Shown piece after piece: positions 1 through 6,688 of a DNA stretch of 10,298 nucleotides (position 1 is its first letter; each line of letters starts with the position of its first letter). A program made the translations under genes and the position numbers. The DNA is from Candidatus Bipolaricaulota bacterium (GTDB lineage: Bacteria > Bipolaricaulota > Bipolaricaulia > Bipolaricaulales > Bipolaricaulaceae): the NCBI GenBank assembly GCA_021129895.1, contig JAJOKL010000085.1:1-10298 (forward strand), given 5' to 3'. The notes under the pieces were generated by a model. The model was not told where the DNA came from, made no database searches, and was given only the letters and a program-made list of their open reading frames with translations.

Positions 1-1074
1 CACCTGCTCTTCCGTCACGTCCTTGGGGCCCACCTCGATCCGAAGGGGCACCCCCCGCAGCTCCCACTCGTTGAACTTCCAGCCGGCGGTGTACTCGTCC
101 CGGTCGTCCACCTTCCACCGCACCGCCTGGCCCAGGAGCCCGGTGACCCGGTCCACGAAGGACAGCACCTGGGCCCGCTCCTCTTGGTCCTTGTAGATGG
201 GCACCACGATGGCCTGGATCGGGGCCAGCCGGGGGGGCAGGATCAGCCCCTGGTCGTCCCCGTGTACCATCACGATCGCCCCCACCAGGCGGGTGCTCAC
301 CCCCCAGGAGGTAGTCCAGCAGTACTGGAGCTGGTTGTTTTTGTCCAAATACCGGATCTCGAACGCCCGGGCGAAGTTCTGCCCCAAGAAGTGGGAGGTC
401 CCCATCTGCAGGGCCTTTTTGTCGCCCATCATCCCCTCGATGGTGTAGCTGGTGACCGCGCCGGGGAACTTCTCCGATTCGGACTTCCGCCCCTTGATCA
501 CCGGGATGGCGGCCTCGGTCTCGGCGAAGTCGGCGTATACGTCCAGCATCCGCAGTGCTTCCGCCTCCGCCTCCTCGGCGGTGGCGTGAGCAGTGTGCCC
601 CTCCTGCCACAGGAACTCGGTGGTGCGCAAAAACAGCCGCGGCCGCATCTCCCAGCGCACCACGTTCGCCCATTGGTTGATGAGGAGGGGGAGGTCCCGG
701 TAGGAGCTGATCCACTTGGAGTACAGGTGGCCGATGATGGTCTCCGAGGTGGGGCGCACCACCAGTGGCTCCTCCAGCTCCTCCCCCCCTCCGTGGGTCA
801 CCACCGCCAGCTGCGGAGAAAAACCCTCGATGTGTTCCGACTCCTTCCGGATGAAGGAGTACGGGATGAACAGCGGGAAGTAGGCGTTCTGGTGCCCGGT
901 TTCCTTGAACCGTCGGTCCAGGGCGGCCTGGATGTTCTCCCACAGGGCATAGCCGTAGGGGCGGATGACCATGCACCCCCGGACCGGGGTGTAATCGGCG
1001 AGCTCGGCCCGCCGGACGATCTCGTTGTACCACTGGGCGAAGTCCTCGCTGCGTGGCGTTACCGCGTCTGCCAT
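1..1074 (-). CDS. proS: Prolyl-tRNA synthetase, archaeal/eukaryotic (short) type, 3'-truncated by window edge
   Basis: Class II aminoacyl-tRNA synthetase that charges tRNA-Pro with proline in the cytoplasm. The first 358 residues are present; the gene runs off the left edge, so roughly the last quarter (rest of the anticodon-binding domain and the C-terminal domain) is missing. Visible family marks are the RPTSET loop (residues 107-112), motif 2 around VRWEMRPRLFLRTTEF (139-154) followed by WQEGHTAHAT, and the motif 3 stretch HGDDQGLILPPRLAP (271-285). The anticodon-binding domain then begins with IQAIVVPIY, and a later KFNEWELRGVPLRIEVGPKD segment is typical of the archaeal-type enzyme. The editing insertion of the long bacterial type (between motifs 2 and 3) is absent. 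The ATG at 1074 is preceded by AGGAGG (1090-1085), about 10 nt upstream, which fixes the start. It is a housekeeping gene, probably unrelated to the sugar locus. Family assignment is very sure. Confidence 0.96.
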   Translation of the reverse strand, partial: MADAVTPRSEDFAQWYNEIVRRAELADYTPVRGCMVIRPYGYALWENIQAALDRRFKETGHQNAYFPLFIPYSFIRKESEHIEGFSPQLAVVTHGGGEELEEPLVVRPTSETIIGHLYSKWISSYRDLPLLINQWANVVRWEMRPRLFLRTTEFLWQEGHTAHATAEEAEAEALRMLDVYADFAETEAAIPVIKGRKSESEKFPGAVTSYTIEGMMGDKKALQMGTSHFLGQNFARAFEIRYLDKNNQLQYCWTTSWGVSTRLVGAIVMVHGDDQGLILPPRLAPIQAIVVPIYKDQEERAQVLSFVDRVTGLLGQAVRWKVDDRDEYTAGWKFNEWELRGVPLRIEVGPKDVTEEQV

Positions 1075-1263
1075 CTGGTTAGTACCTCCTTTTCCCGCTG
1101 TTTACCCGGCAATGTTACCGCCTTTTTCCGGCTTCCCCAGGCCCGGCTCACCCGCCTATCGGGTACCGCCGCGGGGCCGGGGAGACGGAGAGGAGCTCCC
1201 CTCGGAAGCTGAACGGCCTCCACCACAAGATCACCCGTTACGGGAACCGGGCTGAGGTTCAAG
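1075..1263 (-). other. Intergenic gap between the phosphorylase gene and proS
   Basis: This 189-base gap holds the upstream region of proS and the 3' flank of the phosphorylase fusion gene. I see the proS ribosome site (AGGAGG, 1090-1085). A weak TAACAT (1117-1112, minus strand) might act as a -10 box but has no matching -35. There are two short palindromes: CCCGTTACGGG near 1234-1244 and GGAGCTCC at 1192-1199. Neither is followed by a T run, so no intrinsic terminator is supported. No T-box-like elements or small gene were recognised. Confidence 0.4.
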
Positions 1264-4146
1264 CTATTCCGGGAGCGGTTGGGGCTTGACCGGCCCTCTC
1301 ATCCCCGGGGCCAGGTCGAACCGGTACCTCTTTCCCTGGTACTGGACCGAAAACCTGAGCCGGCGCCAGTGGACGGGGAGCCGTGGCCGGGCCACCGGCC
1401 CCTCCGGGGTCAACTCGAGCCCGGCGAACCCGAATACAACCGCCTGCCAGAGCCCCCCAGCCGAGGCGGCGTGGATCCCGTCGGCCGTGTTCCCCCGCAG
1501 GTCCACCAGGTCCACCAGGGCCGCCCTCATGAAATGTCGGTAGGCCGCCTCCAGCTCCCCCAGCTCGCAGGCCAGGGCGGCGTGGATGGCCGGCCCCAAG
1601 GAGGAGCCGAACTCGTGGTCGGTGCGGGGCTCGTAATAGTCCCAATTGGCCCGCACCGTCCGCTCGTCGTACCGGTCCCGCAAAAGGAAGAGGAGCATCA
1701 GCACATCCGGTTGCTTCAACACCTGGGTCTTCTGGACCCCATCCCGGCCCAAGATCGCCTGCAGCGACCGGGTGCGGGGAGAAAGCCCCTCTAGATCTAC
1801 CTCCTCCAGGGAGAAGAAGCCCTGGAACTGCTCGATGAGGCCTGAGGCCGCATCCTGGGGGATGTACAGATGCTGGGCGATCTCTCCCCAACGGGCACGC
1901 TCATCCCCGTTTGTGCCCAACCTTTCTTCCAGTTCCTTCGCCTTTTGAGGCCAGCGCTCCAGCAGCCATTCCCAAACCTCCAGGGCGGCTTCGATGTTCC
2001 AGCGGGCCATGGCGTTGGTGAACGCGTTGTTGTCCACCCGCTCGTGGTACTCGTCCGGCCCCATCACCCCCCGGATCTCGTAGCGGCCCCCGGGGCCGGG
2101 TTCGGCGAGGCTGGCCCAGAAGGCGGCGGTGGAGAGGAGGATCTCGGCCCCGTAGTCCCGCATAAAGGCGTCGTCCCCGGTGGCCCGCCAGTACCCCCAC
2201 ACCGCGTAGGCCACGTCCGCTGAGATGTGCTGCTCCAGCTCCCCACACAGGATGGGGATGGGGTCGCCGGTCTCGGAGGGCACCCAGCGGGGGGTGACCT
2301 CCCGGCCGTCGTCCGCCGACTCCCAGGCGTAACGGGCCCCGGCGCGGCCTCCCCGGCGGGCGTTCTCCCGCGCCCCGGGCAGGGTATGGAACCGGTAAAG
2401 CAGGAGGTTCCTGGCCACCTCGGGCAGGGTGAAGGCGAAGAAGGGGAGCATGAACACGTCCGTGTCCCAGAACACGTGCCCCCGGTAGCCGAACCCGGAT
2501 AGGGCCTTGGCCGGGATGCTGGCCCGGTCGGTGTGGTAAGGGGCGGCGATGAGCAGGTGATATAGGTTGAACCGGACCGCCCGCTGGACGAGCTCGTCCC
2601 CCTCGATCTCCACGTCGCACCGCTCCCAGAGGTCCTGCCAGGCAATCCGGTGCTCGGCCAGGATGCTGGCCAATCCCTTCTCCTCGGCTTCCTGCAGCCG
2701 CTCCCGGGAGGCGGGAAGGGGCTCGGGCGCCTCCAGGGAAGTGGCGTAGGAGACGGTTTTGGCCACCAGGAGCGTCTCCCCGGGGGAGAGCCGGGCGGAG
2801 AGGGAAAGCCCCGGGAAGGGGCCGGGCCAAGTTTCTACCTCGACCCGTTCCTCTGGTACCCCGTAGATCTGGACTCCCAGGGAGATCGCGAGGTCGATCC
2901 GAGACCTCCGGGTGCGCAGGAGCAGGTACACATCCCTATCACCGGCCCCGCCTGACCGGACTTCCCAATGGTTCAAGGTGACTTCCGGGACCGGGGGGAG
3001 CCCGGGGGTGGTGGGGGCCCCGTCCAGCGGGAGCCGCAGCCGCACCGTACACGGGTCTTCTAAAGCGGTCACCGCGTAGACCTGCACGCATAGCTGGGGC
3101 TCGGCCAGGGAGGCGAGCCGCATGGTCTGGATCTCCACCTCGTGGCCGCGGGGCGTCCTCCACCGCACCCGGCGGCGGAGGACCCCGTCCCGCAGGTCCA
3201 GGTGACGGGCTTCCGATTCCACCTCGCCGGAGCCGGGGGAAAAGCGTTCACCGGCCACCGCCAGCTCGACCCTGGTCCAATCCGGGCAGTTGGCGAGCTC
3301 CGTGAAGTAGATGGGGACTGGATCGTAGACCCGATGGATCAAGGTGGCCCGGGTCTCCCCGGGGTGGCTTTCCTCGTAGGTGCCCCGGGTGGAGAGGTAC
3401 CCGTTCCCCACCGCAAACACGGTCTCCACGGCCTGAGGGGAGAGTTTGTCCCCTTCTTCGATCAGCCAGGTGGAGGCCCGTTGGGCTGCCTCGGCCAGGG
3501 CTTGGAGCAGCCCCTGCAAGGTGAGGCCGGCGAGTCCGGGCAGGACGAGGTCGGGACGCGTTCCGGAAAACAGGCACTCTTCCCCCACCGCGATACTACG
3601 CATCCCCGCTAGCTCCGCTGCCAGGATGCCGGCCGGGGCGTCCTCGATGACCAGGCACTGGGAGGGGGGAACCGCTAGCTCCCTGGCCGCATATAGAAAA
3701 GGGTCCGGGGCGGGCTTGCTCCTGGCCCCGGAGTGGCCGTCCACCAGGGCATCGAACTCCTCAAGGATCCCCAGGCGGGAAAGGACCGTCCTCCCGTTGC
3801 GGGACACCGTGGCCACCGCGACCTTGATCCCGTTCCCCTTGAGGTCGGCCAAGAAATCCGCCACCCCCGGCAGCAGGTCCTCCGGGCCCAGACTTTGGAT
3901 CAGCTCCCGGTAGTAGGCGTCCTTGCGGTCGGCGAGCTCCTGGGCCCGCTGCTGATACTTGGGCCAGGCGTCCCCCAGCACGAGCTTCAGGGCCTCCATC
4001 CTGGAGATCCCTCGCACCCTGTCCTTGAGGTCTGGGGGGCAGGTGATCCCGAGCTCCTCCCCCAGGCGCCTCCAGGCCAGGTAGTGATGCTGAGCGGTAT
4101 CGACGACCACCCCGTCCAAGTCGAAGATCACAGCCCTGATCTTCAA
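1264..4146 (-). CDS. Beta-phosphoglucomutase fused to GH65 sugar phosphorylase (960 aa)
   Basis: Two enzymes in one chain. Residues 1-220 are a HAD-family beta-phosphoglucomutase: FDLDGVVVDT carries the nucleophile/acid-base pair D9 and D11, RGISR (45-49) resembles the cap-domain substrate loop, and S115, K144 (SKPAPD) and E168-D169 (IEDAPAG) match the core motifs. Residues about 226-960 are a glycoside hydrolase family 65 phosphorylase: an N-terminal beta-sandwich, then the (alpha/alpha)6 barrel with FWDTDVFMLPFF (559-570), YRFHTLPGARENAR (584-597), WESADDG (608-614), MGPDEYHE (695-702; E699 is the expected catalytic acid by alignment), KQPDV (811-815) and the FGSSLGP phosphate-site region (846-852). 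GH65 enzymes split alpha-glucosides such as maltose, trehalose, kojibiose or nigerose with phosphate to give beta-glucose 1-phosphate, which the mutase converts to glucose 6-phosphate. The exact disaccharide cannot be read from sequence. No signal peptide, so cytoplasmic. The start is a TTG at 4146, preceded by AGGAGGG (4157-4151); this puts MKIRAVIFDLDG in register with the HAD family. Confidence 0.95.
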   Translation of the reverse strand: MKIRAVIFDLDGVVVDTAQHHYLAWRRLGEELGITCPPDLKDRVRGISRMEALKLVLGDAWPKYQQRAQELADRKDAYYRELIQSLGPEDLLPGVADFLADLKGNGIKVAVATVSRNGRTVLSRLGILEEFDALVDGHSGARSKPAPDPFLYAARELAVPPSQCLVIEDAPAGILAAELAGMRSIAVGEECLFSGTRPDLVLPGLAGLTLQGLLQALAEAAQRASTWLIEEGDKLSPQAVETVFAVGNGYLSTRGTYEESHPGETRATLIHRVYDPVPIYFTELANCPDWTRVELAVAGERFSPGSGEVESEARHLDLRDGVLRRRVRWRTPRGHEVEIQTMRLASLAEPQLCVQVYAVTALEDPCTVRLRLPLDGAPTTPGLPPVPEVTLNHWEVRSGGAGDRDVYLLLRTRRSRIDLAISLGVQIYGVPEERVEVETWPGPFPGLSLSARLSPGETLLVAKTVSYATSLEAPEPLPASRERLQEAEEKGLASILAEHRIAWQDLWERCDVEIEGDELVQRAVRFNLYHLLIAAPYHTDRASIPAKALSGFGYRGHVFWDTDVFMLPFFAFTLPEVARNLLLYRFHTLPGARENARRGGRAGARYAWESADDGREVTPRWVPSETGDPIPILCGELEQHISADVAYAVWGYWRATGDDAFMRDYGAEILLSTAAFWASLAEPGPGGRYEIRGVMGPDEYHERVDNNAFTNAMARWNIEAALEVWEWLLERWPQKAKELEERLGTNGDERARWGEIAQHLYIPQDAASGLIEQFQGFFSLEEVDLEGLSPRTRSLQAILGRDGVQKTQVLKQPDVLMLLFLLRDRYDERTVRANWDYYEPRTDHEFGSSLGPAIHAALACELGELEAAYRHFMRAALVDLVDLRGNTADGIHAASAGGLWQAVVFGFAGLELTPEGPVARPRLPVHWRRLRFSVQYQGKRYRFDLAPGMRGPVKPQPLPE

Positions 4147-4159
4147 TTTTCCCTCCTGG

Positions 4160-4175
4160 CTGTAACCGGTCTCTA
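4160..4175. promoter_or_regulatory. LacI-family operator O1 in the divergent gap (imperfect palindrome)
   Basis: CTGTAACCGGTCTCTA has the central CG and the TGnAAnCGnT half expected for LacI/GalR-family operators. Compared with the reverse complement of the operator at 5245-5260 (TTGTAACCGGTTTCAA), 13 of 16 bases agree, including an exact TGTAACCGGT. The right half is degenerate. It overlaps the -35 position of the lacI promoter and the expected start point of the phosphorylase transcript, so one bound repressor could block both. Confidence 0.7.
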
Positions 4176-4188
4176 AAAAGCTTATAAT
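4160..4188 (+). promoter_or_regulatory. lacI-family regulator promoter, probably giving a leaderless mRNA
   Basis: A perfect TATAAT lies at 4183-4188. A 17-bp spacing places the -35 at 4160-4165 (CTGTAA, 3 of 6), inside operator O1. Only 8 nt (GTGACCCC) separate the -10 box from the GTG start codon at 4197, so transcription should begin at or beside the start codon. There is no Shine-Dalgarno sequence in those bases, consistent with a leaderless message. Overlap with O1 implies autoregulation. Confidence 0.7.
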
Positions 4189-4209
4189 GTGACCCCGTGA
4201 AAAGCAAAC
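4181..4209 (-). promoter_or_regulatory. Probable promoter of the mutase-phosphorylase gene (divergent, overlapping the lacI promoter)
   Basis: On the minus strand, TATAAG (4186-4181) is a 5-of-6 match to a -10 box. It occupies almost the same bases as the TATAAT used in the opposite direction. The -35 region (around 4209-4203, TTTGCT or GTTTGC) is weak. Transcription would start near 4174, inside the operator, giving a leader of about 28 nt that contains the AGGAGGG ribosome site. The order -10, short spacer, operator copies that of the importer promoter, which is the main reason for the call. Confidence 0.5.
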
Positions 4210-5216
4210 TCACCATCCAGGAGATCGCCCGGCTGGCCGGGGTTTCCAAGGCCACCGTGTCCCGGGTGCTGAACGGCCGCCCTGGGGTCAGTCCCCAAAC
4301 CCGCCGCAAGGTGGAGGAGGTGATCAGTCGCTACTCCTACACCCCGAACTTGGTGGCCCGGGGGCTGAGCCTGAAGAAAACCGGGAGCATCGGGCTAGTC
4401 GTGGCCCATACCGCCGAGAGGCTCTCCTCGCACCTGTTCTTCATTGAGTTCCTGCGGGGGATAAACGAGGTCCTCGACGAGCGGGGGTTCAGGCTGGTCC
4501 TGGCCACGGCGGAGTCCGAGGACCGGTACGAAAGCTCCGCTCGGGCCTTGGCCCAAGGGGGGGTGGTGGATGGGACAGTGGTGCTGGGGGTAAGGCGGAA
4601 CGACAAACGCCTCCGGCATTTTCTGGCTGCAGGCATCCCCCTGGTCACTGTGGGGCGCCCCATCGGCTTCCCCAAGGTGGACTACGTGGACGTGGACAAC
4701 GTGGGGGGCGCCCGCATGGCCACCGAGTACCTGCTGAGGCTCGGCCACAAGGAGATCCTGTTCATCAATGGCCCCCGGGGGCACACGGCCTCCCTGGCCC
4801 GGGAAAAGGGATACCGTCAAGCGTTCAAGCCCTTCGGGTTGGAGCCGGATGAAGCCCTGATCGTCTGTGGCGATTTCTCCTTCGAGAGCGGCTATGAGGC
4901 GGTGCGAGAGCGCCTGGCCCGGGGGTGGGCCCCCGACGCCGTGTTCGCGGCCAGCGACCTGGCGGCCATGGGGGCGATCACCGCGTTCAAGGAGGCGGGG
5001 ATCCAGGTGGGAAAGGCGGTCTCGGTCATCGGCTTCGATGACATCCCCTATGCCCACTTCTTCGATCCCCCCCTCACCACGGTGCGCCAGCCGATCTATG
5101 AAATGGGGAGGGAGGCGGGCCTGCTGCTCCTGTTGCGGCTGGAGGGGGCGGGGGGGGAGGAGAGGCTGTACCGGGTATTCCCCACCCAGCTGGTGGTACG
5201 TGAGAGCACGGTTTGA
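4197..5216 (+). CDS. LacI/GalR-family transcriptional repressor of the sugar locus (339 aa)
   Basis: Sugar-responsive DNA-binding repressor. The N-terminal helix-turn-helix is at residues 5-26 (TIQEIARLAGVSKATVSRVLNG), followed by the hinge YTPNLVARGLSL, where L57 is the residue that would insert at the central CG of the operator. Residues from about 62 on form the periplasmic-binding-protein-like effector core (GSIGLVVAHT, VDYVDVDNVGGARMATEYLLRLGH, DAVFAASDLAAMGA, SVIGFDD, PPLTTVRQP). The length is normal for the family. The recognition helix carries the xATVSR signature found in family members that bind TGnAAnCGnTTnCA sites, and two such sites flank this gene. The start is a GTG that gives the canonical MxxxxTIxEIARLAGVS opening; the upstream ATG at 4187 is closed at once by TGA. 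The gene sits between its two presumed targets, the divergent phosphorylase and the downstream importer. The stop codon overlaps the importer -35 box. The effector sugar is unknown. Confidence 0.95.
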   Translation: MKSKLTIQEIARLAGVSKATVSRVLNGRPGVSPQTRRKVEEVISRYSYTPNLVARGLSLKKTGSIGLVVAHTAERLSSHLFFIEFLRGINEVLDERGFRLVLATAESEDRYESSARALAQGGVVDGTVVLGVRRNDKRLRHFLAAGIPLVTVGRPIGFPKVDYVDVDNVGGARMATEYLLRLGHKEILFINGPRGHTASLAREKGYRQAFKPFGLEPDEALIVCGDFSFESGYEAVRERLARGWAPDAVFAASDLAAMGAITAFKEAGIQVGKAVSVIGFDDIPYAHFFDPPLTTVRQPIYEMGREAGLLLLLRLEGAGGEERLYRVFPTQLVVRESTV

Positions 5217-5241
5217 CCCGGGGTGGGGGCGGGGCTATAAT
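5213..5241 (+). promoter_or_regulatory. Strong sigma-70-type promoter of the ABC importer genes
   Basis: TTGACC (5213-5218, 5 of 6) and TATAAT (5236-5241, perfect) are separated by exactly 17 bp. The -35 box overlaps the TGA stop codon of the repressor gene (5214-5216). The expected start point near 5248 lies inside the operator at 5245-5260, the classic position for repression. The resulting leader is about 130 nt. Confidence 0.85.
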
Positions 5242-5244
5242 GTT

Positions 5245-5260
5245 TTGAAACCGGTTACAA
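5245..5260. promoter_or_regulatory. LacI-family operator O2 at the importer start point
   Basis: TTGAAACCGGTTACAA is a near-perfect 16-bp palindrome with one asymmetric pair. It matches the GalR/CcpA-like pattern TGnAAnCGnTTnCA at every fixed position. It begins 3 nt after the -10 box and covers the predicted transcription start. The related site O1 lies upstream of the repressor gene, about 1.08 kb away, so looping between two bound dimers is geometrically possible but not shown. Confidence 0.82.
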
Positions 5261-5380
5261 GCATTGGGGAAGCGGCCACAATGTCGCCTTGGAAACGCAG
5301 ATCTAGCCAGGGGAGGTGGTGTCCAGGAGAAAAACCGCAGCGATCAGTGGCCTGCATTTAAGCTAAAACAGGAGGTAAGC
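5261..5380 (+). other. 5' leader of the binding-protein gene, with possible hairpin at the ribosome site
   Basis: The transcribed leader between the operator and the ATG at 5381. The ribosome site AGGAGG is at 5370-5375, 5 nt before the start. Just upstream, CCTG (5351-5354) and CAGG (5369-5372) can pair, with TTTA (5357-5360) and TAAA (5364-5367) inside. This small hairpin would cover the first bases of the ribosome site. A 26-codon ATG frame (5281-5361) also lies here but has no convincing ribosome site. No known riboswitch was recognised. Confidence 0.35.
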
Positions 5381-6625
5381 ATGCGGAAGTTTCTCGTGGT
5401 GTTTTGTTTGATCGCGGTGGCCGCCCTGGGATTCGCCCAGGAGACGGTTACTATCAGGTTGGCGGGTTATTCCGCCGATACCCCTCTCATGCAGGACGTC
5501 CTGGCTCGGTTCGTGAACGGCGTGATCCCCGGGGTGCAGGTGGTATGGGAACCCATCACCGAGGACTACCTGGCCTTCGTGTTGCGGACCCTGTCCGCCG
5601 GGACCGCGCCGGACATCCTGTACATCGACCTCTATTGGGCCAAGACCGTGGTGGAGACGGGGTTGATCCAGCCCCTGGACGATTTCATCGCCGCCTCCCC
5701 CATCATCAGCCGGGAGGACCTCATCCCGGTTTTGGCCGACGCGTTCACGTTCGATGGGAAGCTGTACGCCATCTCCAAGGACTTCAACAGCCTGGTGGTC
5801 TTCTACAACAAGGACATGTTCGATGCCATGGGGGTGCCGTATCCCAATGCCGATGACACTTGGGCCACGTTCCTGGACAAGATCGCCCGGGTGAGCAACC
5901 CGCCCGACTGGTACGGGGCTTCCATCAACCCGGATGCAGCCCGGTTCCTCCCGTTCGCGTTTGCCGCTGGGATGCCCTTCCTCAAGGAGGACGGGACCGC
6001 CCCGTTTGACCTTCCCGCAGCCAAGATGGGCGCCGACTGGTACACCGCCTTCAACCGGGCCGGGATCGCCGCCACCTCAGCGGACATCGGGGTAGGCTGG
6101 TCCGGGGCGGCGTTCATCGCCGAGAAGGCGGCGGTGTGCTTCGAGGGCGGCTGGCTTATCCCGCCCATCCGCAACGAGAACCCCACCCTGAACTTCGGGG
6201 CCACCTACCTTCCCAGCGTGTGGCAGGGCGGCCCGCGGGGCAACTACCTGTTCACCGTGGGTTACGGCATGCCGGTGAACCCACCCTCCGGCCGGCCGGA
6301 CCTGGTGTTCAAGGTCATCGAGACCCTGACCAGCCCGGAGATCCAGACCTACATCCTGGAGTCCGGGCACGCCATCCCCTCCCGGCAGGCCCTGCTCGAC
6401 AGCCCCTTCTTCCAGCAGCAAGACCCGTTCGCCCTGGCCACCAAGACCGTGTTCGAGGCCACAGGCCTCCCGGGGACGGTGCCGTTCTCGTTCGGTGACG
6501 TGGGCGGCGGCAACTACATGGGCGCGGTCAACGAGGCCCTCACCCTGATCATGCAGGGGGAGGCCACGGTGGAAGAGGCCATGAACGCGGCCGCCGACAA
6601 CCTCGACCAGAAGATAGGTCAGTAA
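5381..6625 (+). CDS. Sugar ABC transporter, periplasmic solute-binding protein, MalE/family 1 (414 aa)
   Basis: Captures a sugar or oligosaccharide outside the inner membrane and delivers it to the two permeases encoded next. Residues 1-19 are a signal peptide (MRKFLVVFCLIAVAALGFA, likely cut before QETVTIRLAG). No lipobox cysteine is present, so the protein should be soluble in a periplasm rather than lipid-anchored. Family 1 marks include the opening beta strand TVTIRLAG, TAPDILYIDLYWAKTVVETGLIQPLDDF, GKLYAISKDFNSLVVFYNKDMFDAMGV and the later AAVCFEGGWLIPPI. The length is typical. The ATG at 5381 was chosen because AGGAGG sits just upstream and the signal peptide begins there; the frame is open farther upstream, but that extension would bury the signal peptide. 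It is followed by a hairpin terminator, which should make it more abundant than the permeases, as is usual for binding proteins. Maltose-like specificity is plausible from the GH65 partner but unproven. Confidence 0.95.
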   Translation: MRKFLVVFCLIAVAALGFAQETVTIRLAGYSADTPLMQDVLARFVNGVIPGVQVVWEPITEDYLAFVLRTLSAGTAPDILYIDLYWAKTVVETGLIQPLDDFIAASPIISREDLIPVLADAFTFDGKLYAISKDFNSLVVFYNKDMFDAMGVPYPNADDTWATFLDKIARVSNPPDWYGASINPDAARFLPFAFAAGMPFLKEDGTAPFDLPAAKMGADWYTAFNRAGIAATSADIGVGWSGAAFIAEKAAVCFEGGWLIPPIRNENPTLNFGATYLPSVWQGGPRGNYLFTVGYGMPVNPPSGRPDLVFKVIETLTSPEIQTYILESGHAIPSRQALLDSPFFQQQDPFALATKTVFEATGLPGTVPFSFGDVGGGNYMGAVNEALTLIMQGEATVEEAMNAAADNLDQKIGQ

Positions 6626-6633
6626 GCGAGTTC

Positions 6634-6672
6634 AGGTCGGGGGAGGCTTGCCTCCCCCGACCTTCTTCCTTT
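6634..6672 (+). terminator. Intrinsic terminator/attenuator between binding protein and first permease
   Basis: GGTCGGGGGAGG (6635-6646) and CCTCCCCCGACC (6651-6662) form a perfect 12-bp stem with a CTTG loop. An extra A-T pair (6634/6663) extends it to 13, and the tail TTCTTCCTTT follows. It begins 9 nt after the binding-protein stop codon. The tail is interrupted by C residues, so partial readthrough is likely. Confidence 0.85.
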
Positions 6673-6680
6673 GCTATAGT
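6672..6680 (+). promoter_or_regulatory. Extended -10 promoter for the permease genes, probably leaderless
   Basis: TGCTATAGT contains an extended -10 element (TGn before TATAGT, 5 of 6). It lies immediately after the terminator and exactly 8 nt before the ATG at 6689. No usable -35 is visible, because that position falls inside the terminator stem. The 8 intervening bases (GTGGGGGG) are not a normal ribosome site. The geometry is the same as for the repressor gene and suggests transcription starting at the ATG. Confidence 0.6.
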
Positions 6681-6688
6681 GTGGGGGG

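Noticed and set aside
184..1212. Long plus-strand open frame antisense to proS
   Set aside because: It is the mirror of a well-conserved synthetase gene in GC-rich DNA; its product is proline/glycine/histidine-rich with no recognisable domain and no ribosome site.
1192..1244. Palindromes GGAGCTCC and CCCGTTACGGG downstream of the phosphorylase gene
   Set aside because: Stems are very short and no T-rich tail follows on the minus strand, so a terminator is not supported.
2387..2400. Operator-like TGGAACCGGTAAAG inside the phosphorylase gene
   Set aside because: Only the left half and centre match; it lies in conserved coding sequence (HTLPG region) far from any promoter, so it is likely chance.
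5264..5380. Upstream extension of the binding protein from a TTG at 5264
   Set aside because: It would place 39 hydrophilic residues before the signal peptide; the AGGAGG-preceded ATG at 5381 begins exactly at the signal peptide.
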